Assembly (NCBI RefSeq): GCF_014874095.1
Contig: NZ_JADBEB010000001.1
Span: forward strand, 2,728,001 to 2,792,000
Source of the DNA: Plantactinospora soyae
GTDB taxonomy: Bacteria > Actinomycetota > Actinomycetes > Mycobacteriales > Micromonosporaceae
Length of the DNA stretch: 64,000 bases
Direction: 5' to 3'
Every line of letters begins with the position of its first letter. Within the stretch, counting starts at the first letter, position 1. The notes beneath the pieces are model-generated. The model worked only from the letters and a program-made list of their open reading frames with translations. It ran no database searches and was not told where the DNA came from. The translations under genes and the position numbers were made by a program. Below, one piece after another: positions 43,071 to 52,160 of this stretch.

Positions 43071-43442
43071 TCAGTGACTGTGCTCCGCGTGCTCGGCGAG
43101 CTGCTTGCGCACGTCGTCCATGTCCAGCGCCTGGACCTGCTCGATCAGCGATTCCAGCGCCGACTCCGGCAGGGCGCCCGGCTGGGCGAAAACGATCACG
43201 CCATCCCGGACAGCCATGATCGTCGGGATGGAACGGATATCGAACTTCGCGGCGACTTCCTGCTGTGCCTCGGTGTCGACCTTGCCGAAGACGATGTCCC
43301 CGTGCTTCTCCGAGGAACGCTCGTATACGGGTGCGAACCGCTTACACGGGCCGCACCAGTCGGCCCAGAAGTCCACCAGCACGATGCCCGGCTGCTCGGT
43401 CACCTCGTCGAAGTTGGCTGTGGTCAGCTCAACGGTCGCCAT
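43071..43442 (-). CDS. trxA: Thioredoxin
   Basis: A 123-residue protein with the active site FWADWCGPCKRFAP and the cis-proline motif IRSIPTIMAV. It reduces protein disulfides with NADPH via thioredoxin reductase, which is not in the window. The C-terminus is extended by about 18 residues ending in HAEHSH, with two His pairs that could bind metal. It starts at ATG 43442; a 655-base gap upstream separates it from the next gene. Confidence 0.95.
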   Translation of the reverse strand: MATVELTTANFDEVTEQPGIVLVDFWADWCGPCKRFAPVYERSSEKHGDIVFGKVDTEAQQEVAAKFDIRSIPTIMAVRDGVIVFAQPGALPESALESLIEQVQALDMDDVRKQLAEHAEHSH

Positions 43443-44097
43443 TGATCACTCCGATCACCGCAATTGGCCTTACGTCTGGAGAACCTGTCCGGCCTCCTTC
43501 GAATTCCCGGGCCCGCCGGGTTGAAACGGTCATCGTGGGGCGCGTCACGTTCTGGCCCGGCATCGACACGGGTCCCTTGTCGGCCGAATCCGGAAGTGAA
43601 ACATTGGTGACACAGTCTGGTGACAGTGGGTTATGGGAGCGTTTCCAAGGGTTGCGCTGGCCAATCCGGGTGTGATCGGGAAACTTGCCGGTTGGCAAGC
43701 GGAAACAGGTGACATAACGGATGCCTCGTCGCGTACGACCGTTCACGTTCAGTAACATTACAAAAAGGTAACTGTGAGCCCCATCTCTCGTCCGCCTCTT
43801 CTGCGGAGTGGGTCGGATCGGGCACAATCTTTCCCATCAGAGCGTGGGCGGCGGGTGCCGGGGAGGGCCCCGCCGCTCATTGCGTCCGGGGTCGGTTTCA
43901 CCGCTCCCGAGGGACTGTCAATTACCGATAGTGGCGCCGTCGGCGTACCCGGGTAGCCCGGTTGTCCAACGACGGACCGGGCGGCACGGTCGGAACGACC
44001 GGGCGGCGAGGCCCGGACCGGCACGGCACTGTCGCTTTTCGGGGCGGAACGGGACCTTTTCCCCAGCAGCGGCATATGCTGACCCGGGAGGGCCGCC
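43443..44097. other. 655-base gap with regulatory features, no convincing gene
   Basis: The longest empty stretch of the window. It contains direct repeats GGTGACACAGT and GGTGACAGT (43600-43627), the inverted repeat CTTGCC-GGTT-GGCAAG (43684-43699), an A+T-rich near-palindrome (43750-43774), and a G/C hairpin near 43849-43883. Small ORFs across it have no conserved look. It may hold the promoter of 44098, that of trxA and possibly a small RNA. Confidence 0.55.
43750..43774. promoter_or_regulatory. A+T-rich near-palindrome CAGTAAC-N11-GTAACTG
   Basis: CAGTAAC at 43750-43756 and GTAACTG at 43768-43774 pair with one mismatch across ATTACAAAAAG, a notable A+T island in a 72% G+C setting. Operator or promoter spacer; no protein can be named. 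Confidence 0.35.
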
Positions 44098-44637
44098 ATG
44101 AGTCACACCGGATCCCCGGACTCGCCCGGCGCCACGCACGGCATGTGGCGCGCGACCACGGCCGGCTACGCCGCCGACGAATGGCAACTGCTCACCCGGC
44201 TGCCGGGCCGGGTGATCGTCGCGGCCTCGTCGACCGGGCCGGAGAATCCGGTCCGGGCCGTCACCGAGGGACTGGCCGGCCTGGACGGCATCGCCGCCGG
44301 CAGGTCCTTCGACAGCGAACTGGTCCGCGCGGTGGTCGCCACCATCTATGCCGAATCCGACGACGGGCACTCGGCGTCGGTCCGGCCGGACGGATCCGAC
44401 GGAGAACTCGCCGAACTGCTCCGGTCCTGCCGATCCGCGGTCGAGGCGCTGGCCCGGCACGCCGATCCGGCGGACTCGGCCGCGTACCGCCAGTGGGTGC
44501 AGTCCGTCGCGGCCCGGGTCTGTCGCGCCGCCGGTCCCGACGGCCGGCCCCGGCCCTTCGGCGATCCCGTGGACCCCGCGCACCGCCGGCTCCTGGATCA
44601 GCTGGGTGAGGCGCTGGGCCTGCGCTCGGCCGGCTGA
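44098..44637 (+). CDS. Conserved actinobacterial hypothetical protein
   Basis: A 179-residue soluble helical protein. Recognisable stretches: WQLLTRLPGRVIVAASSTGP, GLAGLDGIAAGRSFDSELV and YRQWVQSVAARVCRAA. It is conserved among actinomycetes by recollection, without known function. GGGAGGG lies before the ATG at 44098. The gene is followed after 26 bases by the TrmH-family gene, perhaps as one unit. Confidence 0.7.
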   Translation: MSHTGSPDSPGATHGMWRATTAGYAADEWQLLTRLPGRVIVAASSTGPENPVRAVTEGLAGLDGIAAGRSFDSELVRAVVATIYAESDDGHSASVRPDGSDGELAELLRSCRSAVEALARHADPADSAAYRQWVQSVAARVCRAAGPDGRPRPFGDPVDPAHRRLLDQLGEALGLRSAG

Positions 44638-44663
44638 CCGGCGGGCCGTACCCTCTGCAGATC

Positions 44664-45302
44664 GTGGAGGGCGCCGAGGTCGAGGTCGAGGTGGGGGTCG
44701 GGCCGTGGCCGGGCGAGCCGCCGACCGACCCGCGCTACGACCCGGAACTGCTGTCGGACGGCGACCGGCGCAACGTTGTCGACCGGTACCGCTACTGGCG
44801 CCGGGAGGCGATCGTCGCCGACCTGGACCTGCGGCGGCACGACTTCCACGTGGCGATCGAGAACTGGCAGCACGACTTCAACATCGGCACGGTGGTCCGG
44901 AACGCCAACGCCTTCCTCGCGGCCGAGGTGCACGTGGTCGGCCGTCGACGGTGGAACCGGCGGGGTGCCATGGTGACCGACCGGTACCAGCACGTTCGGC
45001 ACCACGAGACGATCGAGGGCTTCCTGGACTGGTGCCGATCGTCCGACCTGCCGGTGATCGGGATCGACAACCTGCCCGGATCGCGGCCGCTGGAGAGCGC
45101 GGTGCTGCCCCGCCGCTGCGTACTGCTGTTCGGCCAGGAGGGCCCGGGGCTGTCCGAGCCGGCCCGGGTCGCTTCGGTGGCGGTCTTCTCCATCGCCCAG
45201 TACGGCTCGACCCGCTCGATCAACGCGGGCGTGGCCAGCGGCATCGCCATGCACGCCTGGGTCCGGGCGTACGGCGGTCCGCCGCCCGACCAGCCCGCCT
45301 GA
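44664..45302 (+). CDS. TrmH/SpoU-family RNA methyltransferase
   Basis: A 212-residue SPOUT enzyme. Motif 1 WQHDFNIGTVVRNANAF, motif 2 CVLLFGQEGPGLSEPA and motif 3 SIAQYGSTRSINAGVASGIAMH, with the trefoil-knot SAM site and the N of RN/SxN. It probably 2'-O-methylates a tRNA or rRNA ribose; the target is not evident. The GTG start at 44664 has only a weak ribosome site. Most likely a stand-alone housekeeping gene. Confidence 0.9.
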   Translation: MEGAEVEVEVGVGPWPGEPPTDPRYDPELLSDGDRRNVVDRYRYWRREAIVADLDLRRHDFHVAIENWQHDFNIGTVVRNANAFLAAEVHVVGRRRWNRRGAMVTDRYQHVRHHETIEGFLDWCRSSDLPVIGIDNLPGSRPLESAVLPRRCVLLFGQEGPGLSEPARVASVAVFSIAQYGSTRSINAGVASGIAMHAWVRAYGGPPPDQPA

Positions 45303-45482
45303 CCCTTCGCCCGGCCGGTGTGCGTGGTGGCAGCCTCCAGCACACGAAACCGCCCATACCTGTCTAATTCACTACCCGATACCGCCAGGAACCTCGGAAA
45401 AGGCGTCCCGACACGTACGGAGAACGACCGAAAAGGCCGGTTCGCTTGACTCCGGGGCAGTAGTGCGGGGACTGTAGTTCTC

Positions 45483-46211
45483 GTGGGTGTTGCGGTGAGC
45501 TGTCCACGTTGCGGCGGTCCGGTGCGAGCGCCGGACCTGATGCACACTGCGTGGCGATGTCCCGACTGTGGCCCGGTGTCCCCGCTGCACGTCGCGGAGC
45601 ACATCGGGCCGGAGATCGTGGCCAGCACGATCGAGCGGATCACCGTCGACCGGGGTTCAACCGACCCGGACACGCCCGGCTCCGGTGCCCGCGCCACGCC
45701 CTCCGTACCGCTCTGGTGCCCCTGGCCTCTTCCGCCGGGCTGGACCATGACCGGGGTCGGCTGGGCCGGCGACGATCGCGGCGGAGTCCGGGCGACCGCG
45801 GTGGCCTGCAGCGGGCCGACCCCACTCGGTGGCGGACCGGCCGACCTGGTGCTGGTTGCCGAGGAGCCCGGCGTCGGCCTGGGCACCCGGCTCGCCGGCA
45901 CCGCCGGACCGGACCCGGGTCCGCAGCTCAACGAGGCGATCACCGAACCCGGCCCGGGCCATCCCGAGCGGGTCGCGCACGCCAAGGTCCGGGCTGCCGG
46001 TCATCCGACTCCACTATGGGCAGTCAAATCTCCGACAGACCGGAGCGCCTACGCCGGTGAAGCTCGGGGGATCTGGCTCTATGCGATAACCTGGCCGGCG
46101 AGCGCAGGCTACCTCCTCGCGGAAGACGTCGACCTACACGACTTGACCGAGTGGACACCGCCCGAGCTTGTGTTTGGTGCTCCCTCCCCCTACCTGCACG
46201 GGAAGGTCTGA
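45483..46211 (+). CDS. DUF6758-like protein with N-terminal zinc ribbon
   Basis: A 242-residue protein. CPRCGGPVRAP and WRCPDCG (residues 7-31) make a four-Cys zinc ribbon; the rest has WCPWPLPPGWTMTGVGWAGD and GIWLYAITWPASAGYLLAED, characteristic of this actinobacterial family. Function unknown. The GTG at 45483 is the family start; GTG 45495 is an alternative. The preceding 180 bases show a TTGACT near 45446 but no good -10. Confidence 0.8.
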   Translation: MGVAVSCPRCGGPVRAPDLMHTAWRCPDCGPVSPLHVAEHIGPEIVASTIERITVDRGSTDPDTPGSGARATPSVPLWCPWPLPPGWTMTGVGWAGDDRGGVRATAVACSGPTPLGGGPADLVLVAEEPGVGLGTRLAGTAGPDPGPQLNEAITEPGPGHPERVAHAKVRAAGHPTPLWAVKSPTDRSAYAGEARGIWLYAITWPASAGYLLAEDVDLHDLTEWTPPELVFGAPSPYLHGKV

Positions 46212-46330
46212 AATGGCCGGTCAGGCAGCGGAACAGGGCGCGCGCGGTTTATTCACCACAGGACAGCTGACTGATACTCTGGGTTTTGCCGCGGTTCGCA
46301 GCCCGGTACCGCACGGAGGGATGGCCCGCC

Positions 46331-46489
46331 ATGGTTAAAAAGGTCTTCACCTGGGGCGGTATCGCCTTCCTGGTCTTCTTCGTCGCCTACCAGCCATCCT
46401 CCGCGGCCGATGTCTTCAAGTCGCTGGGCGGAGGCCTGCTGGACATCGCCCAGGGCTTCGGCGACTTCTTCACCGACCTCGTCGCTTAG
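46331..46489 (+). CDS. 52-residue membrane protein
   Basis: One N-terminal helix (WGGIAFLVFFVAYQPSSA) then an amphipathic tail (DVFKSLGGGLLDIAQGFGDF). The ATG at 46331 is preceded by GGAGGGA at a good distance. It lies six bases upstream of the PH-domain gene, so both are co-expressed. Conserved small proteins of this form precede PH-domain genes in many actinomycetes (recollection). A promoter-like GATACT near 46273 fits a start just upstream. Confidence 0.8.
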   Translation: MVKKVFTWGGIAFLVFFVAYQPSSAADVFKSLGGGLLDIAQGFGDFFTDLVA

Positions 46490-46495
46490 CCGTCG

Positions 46496-47377
46496 ATGGG
46501 CAATCCGTCGGGTGAACCCCCTGAGCCCGAGGACGATGCCGAGCGTCGACGGCGCGACCGGGACACCGAACCGATCCCCCGGGTCCGGCCCGACGAGGGT
46601 CCGGGGTTCGGCACCGGTCCGGACTACTCCGACGGGCCCTCCTATTCGGACGGCCCGGAGTACTCCGAAGGCATCGGGTACGGCGGCGAGGAGCGTCGGG
46701 CCGGCACCCGGGGCTGGGTGCGTGACCCGGACCAGGGCCCGGAGATCTCCGAGGAGGAACTCGCCGGCCTCCGGGTCGACGCCTCCGGGATGCCGCTCGG
46801 CCCGCGCCGCGTACTGCCGCTGGAGGACGAGCCGACCTCACTGGTCGCGCGCTACCTCTTCCCCACCGAGCGCTACCGGGGGGAGTGGAAGCGGCACAAG
46901 ATCTACCTCGCCACCCCGCTGCTGATCGGCCTGCTGGCCACCTTCGTGCTCGGCTACCTCTCCGGCTTCCTGGCCGGTCAGCGGGTTGGCACGTTGACCA
47001 CCATCGCGGTGTTGATCTGGCTCGGCATCATGGGCTGGGTCGCCTGGAAGGTGGCGGACTGGTATTTCGACCGCTTCATTCTGACCAACAAGCGGGTGAT
47101 GGTGGTCAATGGGATCATCACCCGACAGGTCGCCATGATGCCGCTGTTGCGGGTCACCGACATGAAATACGAACAATCCCCGCTCGGCCGGGCGCTCAAC
47201 TACGGCACCTTCGTGCTGGAGTCGGCCGGCCAGGAGCAGGCGCTGCGTGAGGTCAAGTACCTGCCCAACCCCAATGAGCTCTATCTCCGGGTCGTCGAGG
47301 AGATGTACGAGCCGCAGGCGGTCGAGGCGCGGCTGGGCAAGGAGGCCGAGGAGGCCAAGGCCGACGACGGTGCCTGA
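46496..47377 (+). CDS. Bacterial PH-domain (YdbS-like) membrane protein
   Basis: A 293-residue protein. The first 100 residues are acidic and disordered (SDGPSYSDGPEYSEG repeats); two membrane helices at about 143-163 and 169-188 and the bPH2 domain (DRFILTNKRVMVVNGIITRQ, MKYEQSPLGRALNYG, YLPNPNELY) follow. bPH2 proteins sit on the membrane and may sense lipids or stress; no enzymatic role. It is in an operon with the 52-residue membrane protein. Confidence 0.88.
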   Translation: MGNPSGEPPEPEDDAERRRRDRDTEPIPRVRPDEGPGFGTGPDYSDGPSYSDGPEYSEGIGYGGEERRAGTRGWVRDPDQGPEISEEELAGLRVDASGMPLGPRRVLPLEDEPTSLVARYLFPTERYRGEWKRHKIYLATPLLIGLLATFVLGYLSGFLAGQRVGTLTTIAVLIWLGIMGWVAWKVADWYFDRFILTNKRVMVVNGIITRQVAMMPLLRVTDMKYEQSPLGRALNYGTFVLESAGQEQALREVKYLPNPNELYLRVVEEMYEPQAVEARLGKEAEEAKADDGA

Positions 47378-47557
47378 GCCCCATTGACGAGAGCACCCGA
47401 CCGTTGACGGGCATGTGAGCTTGATAACGGGATTTGGCAACCGACTACGGCGGCGCAACCTTCTGCCCGAACATCGGATGCAATCGCACCTATCCGCCAT
47501 GGACCTGACCGGTCCGGCTGTGGCAGCCTTCGATTGTCATGGCGGGGGGAGGCGACA

Positions 47558-48271
47558 GTGGCGCCGAGGCACTCGGTGGACGAGGAGTTCCGCGAGTTCG
47601 TCGCGGCGCGGTCGGCCGCCCTGCTGCGTACGGCGTATCTGCTCGCCGGTGACTGGGCGACCGCCGAGGACCTGCTCCAGACCGCGTTGACCAAGACCTA
47701 CCTGGCCTGGAAGCGGCTCGGTGAGATCGAGGCGGTCGAGCCGTACGCCCGAAGGGTTTTGATCAACACCGCGACCAGTTGGTGGCGGCGGCGCTGGCAC
47801 GGCGAGCGCCCCACCGAGGTGCTGCCGGAGCGGCCGGCCCCAGACCAGATCGAGGAACAGCTCGAACGCGACCGGCTGTGGCGACACGTCCGCACCCTGC
47901 CGGTACGCCAACGGGCCGTGCTGGTGCTGCGCTTCTACGAGGACATGTCCGAGGCCCAGACGGCGGCGATGCTCGACATCTCCCCGGGCACGGTGAAGAG
48001 CCAGACCTCCCGGGCCCTCAGTACGCTCCGGCGCCGGCTCGGGGCCGAGGCCGACATCCCGGTCCCCCAGGCCGGCGACGAGTTGGCGCCCGTACCGGTC
48101 GGGCGGATCGCCGCGGCCGACCAGTTCGAGGCGGCGCGACCGTCCGAGGGCAGGTCACCGGCCACCGAGCCGGCGGCCCCGCGACCCCGGCAGGTCGGCC
48201 CCCGGCGGCCGGCGTCGCCGCTGGCCGTGCCGAGCACACCCGTTCCGGCGGTCGGAGCGGAAGTTCGATGA
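47558..48271 (+). CDS. SigE-family ECF sigma factor
   Basis: A 237-residue protein of the SigE family of actinobacteria (ECF41/SigE-like): region 2 EFREFVAARSAALLRTAYLL and DWATAEDLLQTALTKTYLAW; region 4 LPVRQRAVLVLRFYEDMSEA and ISPGTVKSQTSRALSTLR. About 65 C-terminal residues are Pro/Ala-rich beyond the usual end. The GTG at 47558 has GGAGG six bases upstream. It overlaps by ATGA the next gene, a membrane protein likely to be its anti-sigma partner. Target promoters unknown. Confidence 0.92.
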   Translation: MAPRHSVDEEFREFVAARSAALLRTAYLLAGDWATAEDLLQTALTKTYLAWKRLGEIEAVEPYARRVLINTATSWWRRRWHGERPTEVLPERPAPDQIEEQLERDRLWRHVRTLPVRQRAVLVLRFYEDMSEAQTAAMLDISPGTVKSQTSRALSTLRRRLGAEADIPVPQAGDELAPVPVGRIAAADQFEAARPSEGRSPATEPAAPRPRQVGPRRPASPLAVPSTPVPAVGAEVR

Positions 48272-49452
48272 TCATGATGGAAGATTCGCTGCGGGAGATG
48301 TTCACCGCCAAGGTCGAGGCGCCGCCGGTGGCGGACGATCCGGCCGGGACGGTGATCCAGCGCGGGCGTTCGGCGCGGCGTCGGCGGACCGTCGGATCCT
48401 CGTTCGCCGTGGCGGCCGCGTTGGTGCTGGTCATCGCCGGTATGACCACGCTGGGCGGCGGCTGGCTCCCCGATCGGAGTGGACCGTCCAGCTCGGTGGC
48501 GGGCTTCAGCGTCGACTCCGTCGACCCGTACTCGACCGCACCGGTCGATCCGCCGGTCGAACCATCGCTCGCGGCTCGGAACACCGGGATCGGGCTCGAC
48601 ATCCGCAGCGGTGACCAGTTGTGGACCACCGAGGGGCGGCGGCTCAGCCTCACCGGAGTCGGCGAGGTCACCCGGGTCTACCGGGTACCCGCCGGTTGGG
48701 TGTACGCCGGGGCCGGCAAGGTCCGTCTGCTCCGACCGGACGGCTCCGCACGCTCGCTCAGCGGCGAGGACGACCGGTGGGTGCTGAGCGCCGACGGCAA
48801 CCTGTTCGCCTTCCAGATCGGCACGACGCTCTACTACGCCAAGATCACCACGTCCGGGATGGCGGTGGTCGGAGACGTGCCGGTGCCCGCCGACAGCTGG
48901 CCGGTGGCACTCACCGCCGAACGGGTGGTGATCTCCAACGGCCCGCACGGCTACGGATTCGTGAACCTGACCCAGCCGGCCGCGCCGCTGCGGAACGCCA
49001 ACGTCACGGCGGTCTACGCCCCCGCCGGCGCGGATCTCGTGGGGCTGGTCCGGGAGAAGAACGGCTCGCGAACCTGCCTGGCCAGGCTCGCTCCCGACGG
49101 CGGCCAGCTGCTGCCGGTACGCGTCGACGGCTGCGCCCTGGGACTGAGTGGTACGGCCGCCGACGGCGGGCTCGCCCCGGACGGGCGCTGGCTCGCCGAA
49201 CGGCGTACCGCGGACGTGGCCCTGATCGACGTCGAGCGGACCCTGGGCGGCGGATCCGACCTGGTGTCGTGCCCGGTCACCGCCGCGGTGACCCCCGTCT
49301 GGGCGGACGACCGGACGGTGGTCACCGGTGACGAGGGGCGGGTCGTGCGCTGCCGGACCGACGGCACGAAGGATGAGGTGCCGCTGCCCGACGGCGTGCA
49401 GGAGAGCTGGCAGCCGGTGCCGAGGCTGATCGTGCCGGTCGACGGCCGGTAA
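48268..49452 (+). CDS. Membrane protein with beta-propeller-like domain, sigma partner
   Basis: A 394-residue protein with a short cytoplasmic head (MIMMEDSLREMFTAKVEAPP, the form seen in SigE-family companions), one membrane helix (VGSSFAVAAALVLVIAGMTT), then an outside region of repeated beta strands with WVLSADGNLFAF and APDGRWLAER, like a propeller. No zinc-type anti-sigma motif. Coupled to the sigma gene, hence a probable anti-sigma or sensor (inference). Confidence 0.8.
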   Translation: MIMMEDSLREMFTAKVEAPPVADDPAGTVIQRGRSARRRRTVGSSFAVAAALVLVIAGMTTLGGGWLPDRSGPSSSVAGFSVDSVDPYSTAPVDPPVEPSLAARNTGIGLDIRSGDQLWTTEGRRLSLTGVGEVTRVYRVPAGWVYAGAGKVRLLRPDGSARSLSGEDDRWVLSADGNLFAFQIGTTLYYAKITTSGMAVVGDVPVPADSWPVALTAERVVISNGPHGYGFVNLTQPAAPLRNANVTAVYAPAGADLVGLVREKNGSRTCLARLAPDGGQLLPVRVDGCALGLSGTAADGGLAPDGRWLAERRTADVALIDVERTLGGGSDLVSCPVTAAVTPVWADDRTVVTGDEGRVVRCRTDGTKDEVPLPDGVQESWQPVPRLIVPVDGR

Positions 49453-49462
49453 CGTCGCCCCG

Positions 49463-50365
49463 GTGACGTCCCCCCAGCCCGCGACGCCGGCCGCCGGACA
49501 CCGTCCCGCCCGGATCGACCTGCACACCCACTCGACTGCCAGCGACGGCACCCTCACCCCCGAGGAACTGGTCCGCGCGGCCCGGGCGGCCGGGCTCGAC
49601 GTACTGGCGATAACCGACCACGACACCACCGGCGGCTGGGACCGGGCGGCGCTGGCCCGGCCGCCGGGACTCACCCTGGTCCGGGGCGCCGAACTCTCCT
49701 GCCGGTGGTACGGCACCGAGCCGTCGATCCCGCTGCACCTGCTCGGCTACCTCTTCGACCCGGAGTCCCCGGAACTGGTCGCCGAACTGACCCGGGTCCG
49801 CGCGGCCCGGGAGGTACGCGGCGAACGGATCGTCGACCTGCTCCGCGCCGACGGCGTCGACGTGAGCTGGCCGGAGATCCGAGCCAGTGCCGCCGGCGGA
49901 ACGGTCGGCCGGCCGCACATCGCGCAGGCGCTGATCCGGGCCGGTCTGGTCGCGACGACGGCCGAGGCGTTCACCCCGGACTGGCTCGGCGAGCGGTACC
50001 GGCTGCCCAAGGACGACATCGACGTGTTCCGGGCGATCGAGCTGGTCCGGCAGGCCGGCGGGGTACCGGTGATGGCGCATCCCCGAGCCAGCCGACGGGG
50101 CCGGATCGTGCCGGACTCGCTGATTGTGGAGTTGGCGGCGGCCGGGCTGGCCGGCCTGGAGGCCGAGCACGAGGACCATTCGCCGGCCGAGCGGGCACAC
50201 GTACGGGCCCTGGCGGCGGAACTCGGGCTGGTGGTCACCGGCTCCTCGGACTTCCACGGCACGCACAAGACCGTCCGGCTCGGCGCGTACACGACGCAGG
50301 TCGAGGCGTACCACCGGATCCTGGCCTCGGCCAGTGGGGTGGCCGTGCTCGCCGACCCCGGCTGA
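49463..50365 (+). CDS. PHP-domain phosphoesterase
   Basis: A 300-residue protein. PHP metal motifs: DLHTHSTASDG (residues 19-29), AITDHDTTGG, RGAELSC, MAHPRASRRG and GSSDFHG. It is like the 3',5'-nucleoside bisphosphate phosphatases (YciV/RnaAM); hydrolysis of pAp or short RNA is plausible. The GTG at 49463 is 10 bases after the previous gene's stop, so it may be in the same transcript. It is followed by a MarC gene in a common actinomycete order. Confidence 0.9.
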   Translation: MTSPQPATPAAGHRPARIDLHTHSTASDGTLTPEELVRAARAAGLDVLAITDHDTTGGWDRAALARPPGLTLVRGAELSCRWYGTEPSIPLHLLGYLFDPESPELVAELTRVRAAREVRGERIVDLLRADGVDVSWPEIRASAAGGTVGRPHIAQALIRAGLVATTAEAFTPDWLGERYRLPKDDIDVFRAIELVRQAGGVPVMAHPRASRRGRIVPDSLIVELAAAGLAGLEAEHEDHSPAERAHVRALAAELGLVVTGSSDFHGTHKTVRLGAYTTQVEAYHRILASASGVAVLADPG

Positions 50366-50405
50366 CCTGCCCGGACGGCGGTCCGGGCCGGACTACGGTG
50401 ATCAC

Positions 50406-51020
50406 GTGAACATGAAGTTGCTCGGCGAGGTCCTGGTGACCCTGCTGGTGATCACCGATCCGCCGGGCATGGTGCCGATCTTCCTCGCCCTGACCGGTCA
50501 GATGCCGGCCCGGGACCGGGTACGCGCCGCCTGGCAGGCGGTGGCGCTCGCCCTCGGGGTGATCGTGGTGTTCGCGGTGGCCGGGCAGACACTGCTGGAC
50601 TACCTGCACATCGACCTGCCGGCGTTGCAGGGAGCCGGCGGCCTGCTGCTGATCCTGGTCGCGCTGGAACTGCTGACCGGCAAGGCCGACAACCCCGGCG
50701 AGCAGACCACCACCAACATCGCGCTGGTGCCGCTGGGTACGCCACTGCTGGCCGGTCCCGGGGCGATCGTCGCCACCATGCTCTTCGTGCAGCGGGCGGA
50801 GGGGACGGCGGACTACCTGTCGATCGGCGTCGGCATCGTCGCGGTGATGGCCGCGGTCTGGCTCATCCTGCGCTTCTCCGGCATCGTGGTGAAGGTGCTC
50901 CGGCCGGCCGGGATCGAGGTGCTGACCCGGATCGCCGGCCTGCTGCTCGCCGCGATCGCGGTGCAGCTCATCGCCGACGCGGTGGCCGCCTTCGTCACCG
51001 CGCACCTGAACGGCGCCTGA
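50406..51020 (+). CDS. MarC-family integral membrane protein
   Basis: A 204-residue protein with six hydrophobic helices. MarC motifs ITDPPGMVPIFLALTG, LIADAVAAFV and PLLAGPGAIVATM are present. Its role is unknown (early links to antibiotic resistance in E. coli were withdrawn). The start is GTG 50406, or ATG 50412. Its position after the PHP gene suggests a shared transcript. Confidence 0.9.
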   Translation: MNMKLLGEVLVTLLVITDPPGMVPIFLALTGQMPARDRVRAAWQAVALALGVIVVFAVAGQTLLDYLHIDLPALQGAGGLLLILVALELLTGKADNPGEQTTTNIALVPLGTPLLAGPGAIVATMLFVQRAEGTADYLSIGVGIVAVMAAVWLILRFSGIVVKVLRPAGIEVLTRIAGLLLAAIAVQLIADAVAAFVTAHLNGA

Positions 51021-51036
51021 CCGGGCGGGCACCCCG

Positions 51037-51098
51037 GACGGCGGACCGGTTCGGGCGGCGCGGCGTTAGGACGTCGGACCGGTTCGGGTGGCGCGGCA
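51037..51098 (+). repeat. Two 29-bp direct repeats
   Basis: GACGGCGGACCGGTTCGGGC (start of unit at 51037) recurs at 51070 as GACGTCGGACCGGTTCGGGT; the 29-base copies differ at three positions and are spaced 33 bases apart. Non-coding stretch between the marC and nuclease genes. Confidence 0.6.
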
Positions 51099-51154
51099 CG
51101 GCGTACGGACGGCGGATCGACAGGTGTGTCGGACCGACATGGCAGGATCGGGCC

Positions 51155-52072
51155 GTGCCTAGGCCTTCCTCCGGCGGTAACCGGACCCCTCGACCCCGTG
51201 GCGCCGAGCCCGAGCAGTTGGGCTTCGAGGGGATGCCCGAACGCCTCTTCGTCTGTACGCCCAGCAAGCTCGGCGCGTACACGGACTGCCCCCGGCGCTA
51301 CCGCTACTCGTACGTCGACCGTCCCGCGCCACCGAAGGGCCCGCCCTGGGCGCACAACTCCCTCGGCGCGAGCGTGCACACGGCCCTGCGCAACTGGTAC
51401 GCCCTGCCGGCCGACCGCCGCAGCTCCGATGCGCTGCCGACGCTGCTCAAGGGCACCTGGGTCCGGGAGGGTTACCGGGACGAGGAGCAGGAGCGGGCGG
51501 TGTTCCGCCGTGCCCTGGACTGGCTGGAGTCCTACGTGGAGACGTTGGACCCCGATCAGGACCCGCTGGGCGTGGAGCGGGTGGTGGCGGTCAAGACCGC
51601 CGTGCTGGCGTTCAACGGTCGGACCGACCGGATCGACTCGCGCCCCGGCCCGGACGGTCCACAGTTGGTGATTGTCGACTACAAGACCGGGCGCACCGGG
51701 CTGGACGCCGACGACGCCCGTGGCTCCCAGGCGCTGGCGCTGTACGCGTACGCCGCCGAGCGGGTGTTCCGGCAGCCCTGCCGGCGGGTGGAACTGCACC
51801 ACCTGCCCACCGGGACGGTGGCGGCACACGACCACACCCCGGAGTCCCTCGCCCGGCAGTTGGGCCGGGCCGAGGACACCGCCCGGGACATCATGGCCGC
51901 CGAGCGGGCGATCACCGACGGCACCGATCCCGACGAGGCGTTTCCGGTCGCGCCGGGGGTGCGGTGCGGCTGGTGCGACTACCGGCGTACCTGCCCGGCC
52001 GGAGCGGACGCACCCGCCAAGGAACCCTGGACGGCCGTGGAGCGGGCACTGCTGCCGGCCGACCCGCAGTGA
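51155..52072 (+). CDS. RecB-family PD-(D/E)XK nuclease
   Basis: A 305-residue nuclease. GRTDRID and VIVDYKTG give the catalytic Asp and DxK motif. The Fe-S cysteines are Cys near TDCPRRYRYSY and the C-terminal CGWCDYRRTC, as in AddB/Cas4-like exonucleases. It is a stand-alone protein without helicase (compare Rv2119). It probably trims DNA in repair. The GTG start at 51155 precedes a basic head. The next gene is convergent. Confidence 0.9.
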   Translation: MPRPSSGGNRTPRPRGAEPEQLGFEGMPERLFVCTPSKLGAYTDCPRRYRYSYVDRPAPPKGPPWAHNSLGASVHTALRNWYALPADRRSSDALPTLLKGTWVREGYRDEEQERAVFRRALDWLESYVETLDPDQDPLGVERVVAVKTAVLAFNGRTDRIDSRPGPDGPQLVIVDYKTGRTGLDADDARGSQALALYAYAAERVFRQPCRRVELHHLPTGTVAAHDHTPESLARQLGRAEDTARDIMAAERAITDGTDPDEAFPVAPGVRCGWCDYRRTCPAGADAPAKEPWTAVERALLPADPQ

Positions 52073-52160
52073 CGCCGGAGCACGCCCGCGTCGGCACCCT
52101 GCGCGCCGTCCGGTCCCGCACTGCCGCCGGCCCCGCCCGGTCCGGTGCCGGTCGGTCGGG

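Noticed and set aside
47384-47409. Two TTGACG boxes 20 bases apart before the ECF sigma gene as a tandem promoter
   Set aside because: No -10 hexamer at proper spacing for either; kept out of the feature list.
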